The notes: generated from the letters alone by a model not told the origin. A stretch of DNA of 64,000 nucleotides from Mucilaginibacter arboris (GCF_009754915.1 NZ_WPIK01000008.1:164420-228419); one strand, 5' to 3'. Positions 18,989 through 29,000 are shown, counted from the stretch's first letter. Program-made: numbers and translations.

Positions 18989-20176
18989 ATGCCTGATTCT
19001 ATAGAAGGTTTGTTAAACAACCCGGGGCTTTCTCCACAACATCAACAAATTGCTGCAAAAATTCTTCAAAATGAACGCATTACGTTTGAAGAGGGCGTTT
19101 TTTTATACGAATATGGCGAGTTGCCTTATCTGGGCATGCTGGCCAATTATATCCGTGAAAAACGGCATGGCGATAAAACTTTTTTTAATCGTAATTTTCA
19201 TATTGAACCTACTAATCTTTGTGTTTACGACTGTAAATTCTGTTCTTATTCCCGCTTGTTAAAACAGCGTTCGGAAGGCTGGGAATATACGATGGACGAA
19301 ATGTTTGACATCGTTAAAAAATACGATAATCAACCAGTTACAGAAGTTCATATTGTTGGTGGCGTTTTGCCTCAATACGACGTTCCGTTTTATGTTGAAC
19401 TGTTCCAGCGGATTAGAAATCACAGGCCGGATCTCCATATTAAAGCGTTAACACCGGTAGAATATCATTATATCTTCAAAAAAGCAAAAATAAGTTATGC
19501 TGAAGGAATGAAACTGATGATGGAAGCTGGCTTGCAATCTATTCCAGGAGGTGGCGCAGAAATTTTTCATCCGAAAGTACGTGAACTGATTGCGAAAGAT
19601 AAATGCACGGCAGACCAATGGCTTGCAATTCATGAAGAATGGCACAAACTGGGCGGAAAATCAAACGCTACAATGCTTTACGGACATATTGAGAAGTTCT
19701 GGCACAGAGTTGACCACATGGAAAGGTTAAGGCAGTTGCAGGATAAAACTGGTGGTTTTCAGACTTTTATTCCGCTCAAATTCCGTAACCAGGACAACCA
19801 AATGTCTAACGTTCCTGAATCCACCGTGATTGAAGACCTTCGGAATTATGCTATTGCCCGTATTTACTTAGATAATTTCGATCATATTAAAGCTTACTGG
19901 GCGATGATCAGCCGGAATACAGCACAACTTTCCTTAAATTTTGGTGTGGATGATATTGACGGAACTTTGGATGACACTACCAAAATTTATTCTATGGCAG
20001 GTGCAGAAGAAAAGCACCCGGGTATGAGTACTAAGGAACTGGTGGAGCTGATTAAACAAGTTGGCCGCGAACCAATTGAACGGGATACATTATATAATGT
20101 GGTAACCAATTATCAGGATTACCAGTTTGAGGAAGATGTAAAGCCAAAATTTTATAAATTGCCGGTCTTGAATTAA
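18989..20176 (+). CDS. mqnE: Aminofutalosine synthase (radical SAM)
   Basis: A 395-residue radical-SAM enzyme of the futalosine menaquinone pathway. It joins the MqnA product to SAM-derived adenosine to form 6-amino-6-deoxyfutalosine. The CX3CX2C cluster is C78-VYD-C82-KF-C85 and is followed by HIVGGVLP and a QSIPGGGAEIF segment typical of MqnE/MqnC. It lies upstream of a histidine phosphatase and mqnA on the same strand, so two consecutive pathway enzymes sit together. The remaining mqn genes are outside the window. Confidence 0.93.
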   Translation: MPDSIEGLLNNPGLSPQHQQIAAKILQNERITFEEGVFLYEYGELPYLGMLANYIREKRHGDKTFFNRNFHIEPTNLCVYDCKFCSYSRLLKQRSEGWEYTMDEMFDIVKKYDNQPVTEVHIVGGVLPQYDVPFYVELFQRIRNHRPDLHIKALTPVEYHYIFKKAKISYAEGMKLMMEAGLQSIPGGGAEIFHPKVRELIAKDKCTADQWLAIHEEWHKLGGKSNATMLYGHIEKFWHRVDHMERLRQLQDKTGGFQTFIPLKFRNQDNQMSNVPESTVIEDLRNYAIARIYLDNFDHIKAYWAMISRNTAQLSLNFGVDDIDGTLDDTTKIYSMAGAEEKHPGMSTKELVELIKQVGREPIERDTLYNVVTNYQDYQFEEDVKPKFYKLPVLN

Positions 20177-20222
20177 GCTAAGCCGCTTAAACAAAAACCG
20201 CTTTCTACATATACTTCTTTTA

Positions 20223-20846
20223 ATGACTAAAAAAACACTTTACATCATCCGGCATGGTGAAACCGACCTGAACAAAGCAGGAATTGTACAAGGCCGTGGC
20301 ATGAATACTGATTTAAACGATACGGGCCGGAAACAGGGCGAAGCATTTTACAAGGCTTACAAAAACGTTCCTTTCGATAAAATTTATACATCTACCTTAA
20401 AACGCACCAACCAAACTGTTAAACATTTTATAGATAGTGGTATTCCCTGGCAGCAGTTGGCCGGTTTGGATGAAATGGCTTGGGGCGATTATGAAGGCAA
20501 AGCGGTAAGCGAAGAAACCCGCGGCAGGTTTAAAAAAATTATGCAAAGCTGGAAAGATGGTGACCTGGACGTGCGTTTTGAGAATGGCGAAAGCCCCAAC
20601 GAGGTGCAGGAAAGGCAAAAAGAAGCTATGAAAGAAATTATGGGCCATCCGGAAGAAACGACAGTATTAATTTGCATGCACGGCAGGGCAATGCGCCTTT
20701 TGCTTTGTCTTTTAAATAATCGTCCATTAACCGAGATGGATAATTATCCTCACCGGAACACTACTTTATACCGCGTTAATTTTGATGGCGAAAAATTCCA
20801 TATTGAGGATTTTAACAACACCGACCACTTAAAATACTTATTGTAA
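20223..20846 (+). CDS. Histidine phosphatase family protein (phosphoglycerate-mutase-like)
   Basis: A 207-residue enzyme with the RHG motif YIIRHGETDLNKAG near the N-terminus and the second catalytic histidine in ICMHGRAMRLLL. Family members transfer or remove phosphate via a phosphohistidine. The substrate is unknown; the position between mqnE and mqnA does not by itself imply a menaquinone role. A repeat variant (ATACTTCTTTTAATG, about 20211-20225) spans the start codon. Confidence 0.88.
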   Translation: MTKKTLYIIRHGETDLNKAGIVQGRGMNTDLNDTGRKQGEAFYKAYKNVPFDKIYTSTLKRTNQTVKHFIDSGIPWQQLAGLDEMAWGDYEGKAVSEETRGRFKKIMQSWKDGDLDVRFENGESPNEVQERQKEAMKEIMGHPEETTVLICMHGRAMRLLLCLLNNRPLTEMDNYPHRNTTLYRVNFDGEKFHIEDFNNTDHLKYLL

Positions 20847-20874
20847 CACACTGAATTTACCCTTATTATTTTTG
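20841..20874 (+). promoter_or_regulatory. Candidate Bacteroidota promoter for mqnA
   Basis: TTG (20841-20843), 23-nt spacer, then TATTTTTG (20867-20874), matching TTG-N17-23-TAnnTTTG. Transcription would begin near 20880, about 55 nt before the mqnA TTG start. The -33 element overlaps the end of the upstream gene. Confidence 0.5.
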
Positions 20875-20934
20875 AGTGTTATTTTATAAATATTATTTAT
20901 CAGGGCAATTTCTTCTATCATAATTAATTATATT

Positions 20935-21681
20935 TTGACTTCCCGTATTCGCGTTTCCGCAGTTAGTTATACCAATACCAAGCCCTTTATTTACGGTTTA
21001 CAACACAACCCAATCCAAAATCAAATAGATTTAAGCTTAGATACTCCTTCAGATTGCGCACAAAAACTAATTGATAATAAGGTAGATATAGGATTAATAC
21101 CAGTTGCCGCGATCTTAAACTTGCCATATTGGCAGATTGTTTCTGATTATTGTATCGGAGCCATAGGCGCAGTAAATTCTGTATTTATTTTTAGTAATTG
21201 TCCGATAGAAGAAGCAAATATTATTCAGTTAGACCCAGAGTCCAGGTCATCAAATAACCTGGCAAAAGTGCTGCTGAAAAACTATTGGAAAGTTAATCCG
21301 CAACAAATTATCAATGCTGCTGATTATGCTAAATCTATCGATATAAAAACAGCATTTGTACAAATTGGCGACCGCACTTTCGGTAAGAAGAACCAGTTTC
21401 CTTACGTTTATGACCTGGCTGAAACCTGGCAAAAATTAACAGGTTTACCTTTTGTGTTTGCAGCCTGGATTGCCAATAAACCAATCAATCCGGAATTTAT
21501 GAAAGCATTTAATACAGCCTTAAAAGCAGGTTTGGATGCAAGGGAAAATGTTCTTGCAGAACTTCCTTCGTATGCCGGTTTTGATTTGCGCGATTATCTT
21601 TATCATAAGTTAGATTTTAATTTAACAGATGATAAAAAGGAAGCTTTAAACCGATTTTTGGAATATATCAAAGAGTTATAG
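20935..21681 (+). CDS. mqnA: Chorismate dehydratase, menaquinone biosynthesis
   Basis: A 248-residue MqnA-family protein with a periplasmic-binding-protein-like fold that dehydrates chorismate to 3-[(1-carboxyvinyl)oxy]benzoate, the first futalosine-pathway step. The N-terminal RVSAVSYTNTKPFIYGL, DIGLIPVAAIL and FVFAAWIANK segments fit the family. The start is a TTG at 20935, because no ATG or GTG precedes the conserved N-terminus. A perfect 13-bp hairpin follows its stop. Confidence 0.9.
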   Translation: MTSRIRVSAVSYTNTKPFIYGLQHNPIQNQIDLSLDTPSDCAQKLIDNKVDIGLIPVAAILNLPYWQIVSDYCIGAIGAVNSVFIFSNCPIEEANIIQLDPESRSSNNLAKVLLKNYWKVNPQQIINAADYAKSIDIKTAFVQIGDRTFGKKNQFPYVYDLAETWQKLTGLPFVFAAWIANKPINPEFMKAFNTALKAGLDARENVLAELPSYAGFDLRDYLYHKLDFNLTDDKKEALNRFLEYIKEL

Positions 21682-21684
21682 TCT

Positions 21685-21724
21685 GAAAGGATAAAAGTTA
21701 ATTTTTACCTGCTTTTATCCTTTC
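21685..21724. terminator. Bidirectional terminator between mqnA and the cytochrome gene
   Basis: Perfect 13-bp arms GAAAGGATAAAAG (21685-21697) and CTTTTATCCTTTC (21712-21724) between convergent genes, 3 nt after the mqnA stop and 8 nt from the end of the opposite gene. Confidence 0.8.
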
Positions 21725-21732
21725 ATCAGAAA

Positions 21733-22707
21733 TTACTCTGCCTTAGTTACAACCATTCTTTCTGTTGGGTGATTAACTGCTTTAACAGTTCTCAAATACT
21801 GGTAAATTGCTTTTAAATCTGTTGTATCCATTCCGGCAAACCTGGTCCAGGGCATTGGTGTTTTCATCTCACCTGCGCCTACCCGGCGAGGAGGATGTGT
21901 AGCAGGGTCATACGATTTAAATTTGCTTACAAATTGCTGTTCGGTCCAGTTACCAATTCCTGTTGTTTTATCAGGCGTAATATTAGCAGATTGGATAGTT
22001 ACATCCGGAAATTGAAATTTCATTCCGCCGGCATAAGTCATTCCTTCAATTTGTTTACCTTTTTCCTGTGGCGTGTGGCAGTCAGTACAAGCGGCAGCAG
22101 TTATCAGGTAACGGCCGTAAGCTACTGTATCTGTTTTGGCAGGTTTGGTAGTAAAACTTGCTTTCTGCGGAATAGTGTTGATGATTAAGCTCATCGGAAA
22201 ATCACTTTTGGAAGCAGGCTGTTCGCTATCAATTGGTTTAAGTGTCCGGATGTACGCAATCACATCATAAATATCTTCCCGGTCGATCTTTCCATAAGCC
22301 AAGTAGGGCATTACCGGGAAAAGTGCTTTACCGTATTTGTTAACACCGGTAGTTAACGTTCTGAAAATTTCACCATCTGTCCAACTACTTAAATGTTTTG
22401 GGGTAATATTAGGTGAAATATATTCACCGGGAAAACCAAACTGATGGTCAAATCTTTCTCCGCCTTTACCTTCTGTGCCCGGTATTACTGGCGCAGCATA
22501 TAAATCAATATTTCGTGTAGAATGGCAATCCGTACAAAGCATTACATGATTTGTCAGGTATTTGCCCCGCTCGATCCGTTCAGGTGTTGCGGTAATTTTA
22601 AGATCGGAAACAGGCTCTGCATATGGTAATGCAAATTTTAAATAACTAAAACCTGCTATGCCGGCAACAACCAAAAATAGCAGTAAAAAAAGAAGGAACT
22701 TTTTCAT
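21733..22707 (-). CDS. Dihaem cytochrome c, membrane-anchored
   Basis: A 324-residue protein with an N-terminal hydrophobic anchor (KFLLFLLLFLVVAGIAGFSYL) and two CXXCH haem sites, CTDCHST near residue 57 and CTDCHTP near residue 207. Each sits in a cytochrome-c domain with a downstream methionine region. The two-domain layout resembles small-subunit cytochromes of periplasmic dehydrogenases. No dehydrogenase is adjacent, so the electron partner is unknown. It stands alone between a terminator and a divergent HAD gene. Confidence 0.88.
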   Translation of the reverse strand: MKKFLLFLLLFLVVAGIAGFSYLKFALPYAEPVSDLKITATPERIERGKYLTNHVMLCTDCHSTRNIDLYAAPVIPGTEGKGGERFDHQFGFPGEYISPNITPKHLSSWTDGEIFRTLTTGVNKYGKALFPVMPYLAYGKIDREDIYDVIAYIRTLKPIDSEQPASKSDFPMSLIINTIPQKASFTTKPAKTDTVAYGRYLITAAACTDCHTPQEKGKQIEGMTYAGGMKFQFPDVTIQSANITPDKTTGIGNWTEQQFVSKFKSYDPATHPPRRVGAGEMKTPMPWTRFAGMDTTDLKAIYQYLRTVKAVNHPTERMVVTKAE

Positions 22708-22894
22708 AAAGCAATAAGGTTTAAGGTTATACTAAAATAAATAATTACAAATAAAAGCGCAAAAAATATTTTAAATAATATTATAAAATTTAAACTATAA
22801 GTAGTGGTAACAGAAAATGGATTTTTACAAGTAAGATTATTGCCGAATTAAAGAACCCTGTAAGCTTAAATCAGTATAAGTAAGATAAAACTAA

Positions 22895-23401
22895 ATGATG
22901 TTTTATAAAGGAGTTACTATCGGATTAGATTTTGACGGAACTGTGGTTACACACGAATTTCCGAAAATTGGTAAAGATATACCATATTGCATTGAAACAT
23001 TAAAACGGGTTACTAACGAGGGTGGAAAAATTGTTTTAATTACGATGAGAACTGGAAAGCGTTTAGCTGAAGCGGTAGCTTACTTAAACTGTCATGATAT
23101 TCCGCTATTTGGTGTAAACAGTAATCCGAGGCAGTACTTACATTCTAAATCTCCTAAAATTTATGCAAATATTTATATTGATGATGCCGCTTTGGGTTGC
23201 CCATTAATGAACAGTGAGTTGAGCAGCAGGGCATACGTTGATTGGGAACAAGTGCAAAAATATCTTTTTCCAAAAGTTGGAGAAGAAATGATTAAAAGTA
23301 CTTTAATGGAAGCACCAGTATATGATACAGTGGTTGATATGCATCCAAATAAGTTTGTTAATTTTTTTACGAATATGTTTTCTAAGTTTGATTTTTCTTA
23401 A
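22895..23401 (+). CDS. HAD-superfamily hydrolase (BT0820-like)
   Basis: A 168-residue protein. The N-terminus GLDFDGTVVTHEFP carries the catalytic DxDGT motif, LITMRTG fits motif II and YIDDAALG motif III. It resembles the short phosphatases often annotated as hypothetical HAD proteins in Bacteroidota. The C-terminal 45 residues extend past the core. The upstream start could be either of two adjacent ATGs. Substrate unknown, monocistronic. Confidence 0.8.
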   Translation: MMFYKGVTIGLDFDGTVVTHEFPKIGKDIPYCIETLKRVTNEGGKIVLITMRTGKRLAEAVAYLNCHDIPLFGVNSNPRQYLHSKSPKIYANIYIDDAALGCPLMNSELSSRAYVDWEQVQKYLFPKVGEEMIKSTLMEAPVYDTVVDMHPNKFVNFFTNMFSKFDFS

Positions 23402-23467
23402 TTAAATCCGGATGAAGTTGTCTAAACAAAAAAACTTATAGGAAACCGGAAGCTTTTTTTATGCCGG

Positions 23468-23479
23468 TAAAAGAAGTAT
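23468..23479 (+). repeat. Dispersed repeat, variant TAAAAGAAGTAT
   Basis: One mismatch to the core, preceded by GCCGG as at 7620 and 60678. It lies 28 nt before the start of the next gene. Confidence 0.6.
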
Positions 23480-23506
23480 GTTTAGCAAACCAAAGAGGAA
23501 GCTGTT

Positions 23507-23923
23507 ATGAAAATTTTATCACTCATACTGTTTTTACTGCCTGTATTTTGCTTTGCCCAAAGGCCTCCGGATGGTAGTTTCAATTACTCGCATGTAAAAC
23601 AATCTTCCTTCGATCATAATAAAATGGAATTTGTAAAAGTTTCAGAATTTGATAAAGCGGATGTGGATATCACCTTTAACAGCACGAATATTACGATCAG
23701 CGATGTTCGTGGCCGTGACTTTAAGATTATCGGCCTTAGGAACAAAAGCGACGGAACCTCATACATTTACGATTATTTGTTAAGAGACCAATTAGGCAAG
23801 ATTTACAAACTAACCGCTACAGTTCCTAAAGCATATCCGAAAGATAGCCCCAATGTTTCTTTTTATTTTATGCCGACAAAAGACGGATATTTTGAAAAGG
23901 CTACGAGTTATTCGAATAATTGA
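23507..23923 (+). CDS. Secreted protein of unknown function
   Basis: A 138-residue protein with a clear signal peptide (KILSLILFLLPVFCFAQ, cleavage near residue 18). The mature part is beta-rich (VDITFNSTNITISDVRGRDFKIIGLRNKSDGTSYIYDYLL) and has no cysteine. I do not recognise it. It lies between a HAD gene and an unrelated minus-strand gene, with no operon partner. Confidence 0.7.
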   Translation: MKILSLILFLLPVFCFAQRPPDGSFNYSHVKQSSFDHNKMEFVKVSEFDKADVDITFNSTNITISDVRGRDFKIIGLRNKSDGTSYIYDYLLRDQLGKIYKLTATVPKAYPKDSPNVSFYFMPTKDGYFEKATSYSNN

Positions 23924-23987
23924 TCTTTAGGATATTCAGTACAGCTATTAGAACTGAACAAAAGACCGACGAGTTAAAAACCTTTAC

Positions 23988-24098
23988 TTACAACTTTTTT
24001 ATTTTTTGCAGTGCCTTAACAGCTGTTAAGTCCTGTTTTCTGGCAGAAGCCTTTTTATTTTTTACAAGTTCATATAGATCAATATAATTAAAATACCA
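23988..24098 (-). pseudogene. C-terminal remnant, nucleotidyltransferase-like
   Basis: A 36-residue open stretch without a start codon: YFNYIDLYELVKNKKAS, then RKQDLTAVKALQKIKKL and stop. The pattern (IDL-x2-L-x2-NKKASARxQDLxxVxAL) is that of the C-terminus of small nucleotidyltransferase-fold proteins, such as AbiEii/DUF6036 relatives. A stop codon directly precedes it. Probably the decayed end of a lost gene. The assignment rests on a short motif. Confidence 0.45.
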
Positions 24099-24116
24099 TC
24101 ACTAAAAAAGAGTGGC

Positions 24117-24128
24117 TAAAAGAAGCAT
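24117..24128 (+). repeat. Dispersed repeat abutting the 24128 gene
   Basis: Exact TAAAAGAAGCAT whose last base is the last base of the stop codon of the minus-strand gene. Confidence 0.75.
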
Positions 24129-24364
24129 TACAACTTCAAATAATCGTCAATCTTTTCACCTAATTCAATCATTCTGTCTATAGATATGCTACTTCCATCC
24201 AACCAATACCAGTTAGATTTTTCATTTTTTTTAATAATGAAATGATAAGAAGGATCATTAGCAGCTTTAAATTCAAAAGCGCCGTTATCGCAGGTAAATA
24301 TGCTTCCGGGTACTATTTCCCCATTTGGCCTTTTTAGCGCCGTTTTAAAAAGTAACGATTGCAT
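24128..24364 (-). CDS. Hypothetical protein (78 aa)
   Basis: A small soluble protein: LKRPNGEIVPGSIFTCDNGAF, NEKSNWYWLDGSSISIDRMI and an acidic helical C-terminus. No known domain recognised. The composition looks like real coding sequence rather than a shadow frame, and no other frame is open here. The last base of its stop coincides with a repeat copy. No partner on the same strand. Confidence 0.5.
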   Translation of the reverse strand: MQSLLFKTALKRPNGEIVPGSIFTCDNGAFEFKAANDPSYHFIIKKNEKSNWYWLDGSSISIDRMIELGEKIDDYLKL

Positions 24365-24639
24365 GGATGATTTTAAAATTGGTTGTGAGCACTAAATTAT
24401 ATAACTCCTTTGAAATATAGATATGATTTGTGCAATAAATACGAACAAAAACGTGAGAAGTTATCTGATTTTTTCTATTTAGATTTCTTAAATAAAAAAG
24501 ATCAATTTGCTCAAGCAGACTTTCGAGCAACAGCTCAACCAGTTCAAAGAACACGTCAATCCTTTCGAGCAGTTAACTGCTTCACTATAATTATCGAATA
24601 GACATAGGACACAAAATTGCAAAATGACACATAAAAGCC
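24365..24639. other. Intergenic stretch without a convincing gene
   Basis: Two overlapping opposite frames of 63-69 codons exist (24345-24554 minus and 24410-24601 plus), but neither has family-like sequence or a plausible context. A weak direct repeat CTTTCGAGCA occurs at about 24520 and 24560. I see nothing else. Confidence 0.4.
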
Positions 24640-24680
24640 TAAAAAACAAAAACGGCCTCCATTGTGTAGAAGCCGTTTAT
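24640..24680 (-). terminator. Terminator after tRNA-Arg
   Basis: On the minus strand AAACGGC and GCCGTTT arms (plus 24672-24678 and 24650-24656) are followed by TTGTTTTTT, 10-15 nt past the tRNA 3' end. Confidence 0.75.
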
Positions 24681-24689
24681 AAAAAATTG

Positions 24690-24763
24690 TACGCCCATCA
24701 GGATTCGAACCTGAGACCGACGGTTTAGAAAACCGTTGCTCTATCCAGCTGAGCTATGGGCGC
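24690..24763 (-). tRNA. tRNA-Arg (anticodon TCT)
   Basis: A complete cloverleaf on the minus strand: acceptor GCGCCCA with TGGGCGT, D-arm AGCTCAGCTGGATAGAGCA, anticodon loop TTTCTAA giving TCT, and T-arm GGTTCGAATCC. 74 nt with discriminator A; CCA is not encoded. Followed by a terminator; a hairpin made of two repeat copies lies just upstream. Confidence 0.95.
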
Positions 24764-24772
24764 ATATATAAG

Positions 24773-24816
24773 ATGCTTCTTTTAGCAGATAAAAATTAGG
24801 GTGCTAAAAGAAGCAC
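24773..24816. repeat. Inverted pair of dispersed repeats (hairpin)
   Basis: ATGCTTCTTTTAGCA (24773-24787) and GTGCTAAAAGAAGCAC (24801-24816) form a long hairpin with an AAAAATTAGG-type loop. It resembles the perfect pair at 49413-49454 almost base for base. It lies between tRNA-Arg and the efflux operon. Confidence 0.8.
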
Positions 24817-24880
24817 AAAAGTATAAAATTATCGTTTCTGGTCAACCGTAAAAATGAAATTTAATCCGATGAAGCTATAA

Positions 24881-26014
24881 CTATTTCGTTTTGATTGTTG
24901 ATCCGTTCCGAATTTCATCTGTAGCTGTTTTTACCAACTGATCGCCTTCGTTCAGTTTCCCATAAATTTCTACCTGATCTCCGGCTTCGCGGCCTTTCTT
25001 TACGTCAACCCATTGTGCTTTATGATCAGCAACACGAACCACAAAAACCCGTTCGGTAGAAGAAACCAATGCTGTTTTTGGTATAACAAAAGTGCTGTCT
25101 GATGATGGCAAAGGAATATTTACCTCCGCGTACATTCCTGGCAACAGCTTTTTATTGTTGTTATAAACATCCATTTCCAGGCGTTCCGAACGTAAGCGTT
25201 CATCTAAAGCGCCAGCCATACGTTTTACTTTTGCCGTAAATTTCTGGTTAGGAAGTGCTTTTACATCAAAAGTAACTTCATCCTTCTGTTTTAAAAGTCC
25301 GGTATATATCTCCGGAACTGAAATAACCAAACGCAAGCGTTTTTGCTCCTGTATAACAAATAGAGGAACATCAGATCCTTTGCCTGTTGGCCCAACATAA
25401 GCGCCAGGATTAATATTACGCGCACTTACCACACCATTAAATGGAGCACGAATATCCAAGTAAGCGCGATTAGCGGCAACAGATTGATAAGCAGATTTTA
25501 AAGCTTCGAACTGTGCCTGATCAGAACTTTTGCGTGCCGCAGCCTGCTCTAAATCATTACCGGAAATTGTTCCGGGCGTTTTACTTGTTTCTACCAAACG
25601 ATCATAATTGGATTTACTGGCCATATAAATTGCCTGCTGTGATTTTAACCTTGATTGCGCTTCAGCAAGTTGCGAATTTATTTCCGGCGCTTCCATGCTT
25701 ACCAAAAGCTGGCCTTGTTTTACTTCCGAGCCAACATCTACATAAACCTTTTTAACAAAACTGCTTACTTTAGCATATAAATCAACTTCCTGATATGGGA
25801 TTAGTTCTCCAGGAACCTGAAGATTAGTTGACAACATACCTTTTTTTAACGGTACTGTTTCTAAAGCTGGAGTTGCCTGTGCTGTTTCTTCCTGCTGCTG
25901 ATCCTGATTTTCTGATTTTGAATTACAGGCATTTAGCGCGCCAAAAGCAGTAGCCGAAGCAGCAACGATGAGCAGGCTTCTATATAAATTATTCCTCAAT
26001 AGTTGCGTTATCAT
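24881..26014 (-). CDS. RND efflux periplasmic adaptor lipoprotein (HlyD family)
   Basis: Membrane-fusion protein of a tripartite efflux pump. The longest frame opens at 26101, but the ATG at 26014 (MITQLLRNNLYRSLLIV) gives a proper signal peptide ending in a lipobox-like ALNAC, so I choose it (377 residues). The split lipoyl/barrel-sandwich region (VDLYAKVSSFVKKVYVDVGSEVKQGQLL... RAYLDIRAPFNGVVSARNINPG) flanks a helical hairpin; a beta-barrel and membrane-proximal domain follow. The start overlaps the end of the pump gene by 26 nt, so translation is coupled. Third gene of the operon. Confidence 0.9.
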   Translation of the reverse strand: MITQLLRNNLYRSLLIVAASATAFGALNACNSKSENQDQQQEETAQATPALETVPLKKGMLSTNLQVPGELIPYQEVDLYAKVSSFVKKVYVDVGSEVKQGQLLVSMEAPEINSQLAEAQSRLKSQQAIYMASKSNYDRLVETSKTPGTISGNDLEQAAARKSSDQAQFEALKSAYQSVAANRAYLDIRAPFNGVVSARNINPGAYVGPTGKGSDVPLFVIQEQKRLRLVISVPEIYTGLLKQKDEVTFDVKALPNQKFTAKVKRMAGALDERLRSERLEMDVYNNNKKLLPGMYAEVNIPLPSSDSTFVIPKTALVSSTERVFVVRVADHKAQWVDVKKGREAGDQVEIYGKLNEGDQLVKTATDEIRNGSTIKTK

Positions 26015-29000
26015 AAAGAGCTGGAATATAGTGTTTACTTTCTTTATCTTCAGGATCCAAAGAAACTGAATCTGTTGTTGTTTTTCCTTGTACCCAGGCA
26101 AAAGCTAAGGGCAAAATAAGCAGGGCAGCAAAAGTAGAGGCAATGAGTCCGCCAATTACAGCACGCGCAAGTGGTGAAGCCTGATCGCCACCTTCGCCTA
26201 AGCCTGATGCCATCGGGATCATACCTACAACCATTGCCAAACTGGTCATCAATATCGGTCGCAAGCGTAAAGCTGCTGCTTCCTTTGCCGATTCCAAAGC
26301 GTTTCCATTATGCATTCGTAAATGCTCTGCGTTCGTAACCATTAAAACTGCGTTTGATACGGAAACCCCAACCGACATGATCATGCCCATGTAAGATTGC
26401 AAGTTGAGTGTAGAACCGGTTATGATCAGCAGCAGCAGTGAACCTAAGATTACGGCAGGTACAGTTGATAGTACCACTAATGAGACTTTAAATGATTGAA
26501 AATTTGCAGCCAACATTAGAAAAATAACCACAATTGCTACTAATAAACCTGATTGCAAACTACTTAATGTATCCAGTAAAGTTTCGCTTAAACCTTTCAA
26601 CTCCACGGTTAAGCCTTTGGGCAGTTTACCTAATGATTTAACAGCTTTCTGTACATCATCTGTAGCTGTTCCCAAATCTTTTTTATTGATATTTGCTGTT
26701 ACAGATAACAATGGTAAGGCACCAATATTATCGTCTTCTCCATAAGTAGTATCCGGTTTAATATCGGCAACATCACCTAAAACCGGCCTTGGCGAGTTAC
26801 TTAAAACAGGAATTTCACTTATATCATTTATGCTTGCCATTTTATATTCCGGTACTTCTACCTGTACACTGTATCCTAAACCAACCTTAGGATCAAGCCA
26901 AACATTTTTTTCTGTATAACGGGATGAAGAAGTAGAAGCAATTAAAGACCGTGATATATCTGAAACACCAACTCCTAATTGTGCAGCGCGTACACGGTCG
27001 ATATCAATACTGATCGCAGGATAATGGATAGCCTGGCCGAGTTGCACGTCTCTTAAATAAGGGATTTGTTTCAGTTTAGCTACTACTTTTTCTGCGTATT
27101 CTTCGTTCTGCTTTTTATTTTTACTTGCTACTCGTACTTCAATTGGTGTTGGAGAACCCTGGCTTAATATTTTATCTGTTAATTCAATCGGCTCAAAAGA
27201 CAGTTTTACATCTGGCATTTCCTCCCGCATTTTATGGCGGAAACGTTCTTTCAACTCATCCAGGTTTACTTTGTAGTCTTCACTTAAATTTACCTGTAAA
27301 ACAGCTTCTTGCGGGCCGGCCATAAATAAATAAATCGGGCTGGTAGAAAATTGTCCAGGATGCTGGCCCACAAAGGCAGATGTTACTGCGATATTCTTTT
27401 TGCCAACTAATTCCTCTAGCACATGTAAAGTTCTAACTACATCCATTTCCGTGCGCTCTAAACGTGTTCCGTCTGGCGCACGCAACCTTACCTGAAACTG
27501 ACCTCCGTTTACTTTTGGCAAAACATCACGGCCAATAGTGGTTAATAAAATTCCTGCAATACCTATTGCTGCCAACACGTAAATTGTTACTACTAATTTA
27601 CGGTTATTAAAAAGCCGGTTCATTAATAAGAGGTAACGATCACGAAACCTGTCAAATTTAGTAGGATTGTCGTGTGCTTTTTCCAGCAGGTGTTTTTTCT
27701 GGTCCCAGGTATCGCCTTCTTCTTTCATATCGAAGTGAGCTTTATCTCCGCCATGATCTTCATGCCCTTTCATCATCCAGTTGGCCATAATGGGCACAAA
27801 GGTTTGGGCCAGCAAATAAGAGGTAATCATGGAAAAACCAATAGCCAGTGCCAGTGGCAAAAATAAGGCCCCGGGAATACCTTTCATGGTTAAAGCAGGA
27901 GCAAATACAGCAAGAATACAAAACAGGATCAGCAATTTAGGGAAAGCAATTTCTTTACAGGCATCCCAAATGGCTAATGCTTTTGGTTTGCCCATATCTA
28001 AATGCTGGTGAATATTTTCGATTGTTACTGTTGATTCATCTACCAGAATACCAATAGCCAGCGAAAGCCCGCTCAACGTCATGATATTGATTGTTTGATG
28101 AAAAAGGGACAAAAACATTACGCCGGAAATCAGGGAAATAGGAATCGTAAAAATTACAATCAGTGCTGCACGCCGATCGCCCAGAAATAAAAGTACCATC
28201 AAACCTGTTAAAATAGCTCCGATTGCACCTTCGGTAACTAAACTTTTTACAGCATTGATTACGTAAACTGACTGGTCAAATTCATAAGAAAGTTTTACAT
28301 CATCCGGCAATAATGCCTGGAAACGGGGAATATTTTTTTTCAAGTTCTGCACCACTTCCCAGGTAGAAGCATCGGCAGATTTGGTAATAGGAAGATAAAC
28401 AGAACGTTTGCCATTTACCAAAGCATAACTGCTGGTAATATCAGCGCCATCTTCTACTGTGGCTACATCACGTAAAAATAAACTTTGTACGCCACCTTTA
28501 TATAAAGGTATATCTGCAAAATCCTTAATCTCTTTAATTGTGGTATTTGTAGGAGTAAGGTAATTGTAATCACCTATCCGTACGTTTCCTGCCGGTGAGG
28601 TTTGGTTATTATCGCGGAGTGCCTGTACAATTTGATCGGGAGTAAGATTATGTGAACGCAACAGTTCAGGATCAACTTTGATTACAACGGTACGCGTATT
28701 ACCACCAAAAGGTGCGGGAGAAATAAGTCCTGGAATTGAAGTAAAAGCTGACCTAATATATACGTTTGCCAAATCCAGCAACTGGTTATTGGTCCTTTTC
28801 GGACTACTTAATACCAACTGCCCGACCGGTAAGGTAGAAGCATCAAACCGAATGATAAAAGGTGGTTGCGTGCCAGGCGGAAAGATTGCCTGTGCCCTGT
28901 TTGAAAAGGCAGTCACCTCCGCTGCTGCCTGTGCCATATTGGTGCCTTCGTAAAAGGTAAGTTTAATTAGCGTTAAGCCTGTTATGTTTTTGGTTTCTAT

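Noticed and set aside
24345..24601. Small opposite-strand frames near tRNA-Arg
   Set aside because: Low-complexity peptides without family pattern, overlapping each other; no start context.
26015..26101. Longer start of the efflux adaptor
   Set aside because: The extra residues lie entirely over the pump gene's 3' end and spoil the lipoprotein signal.
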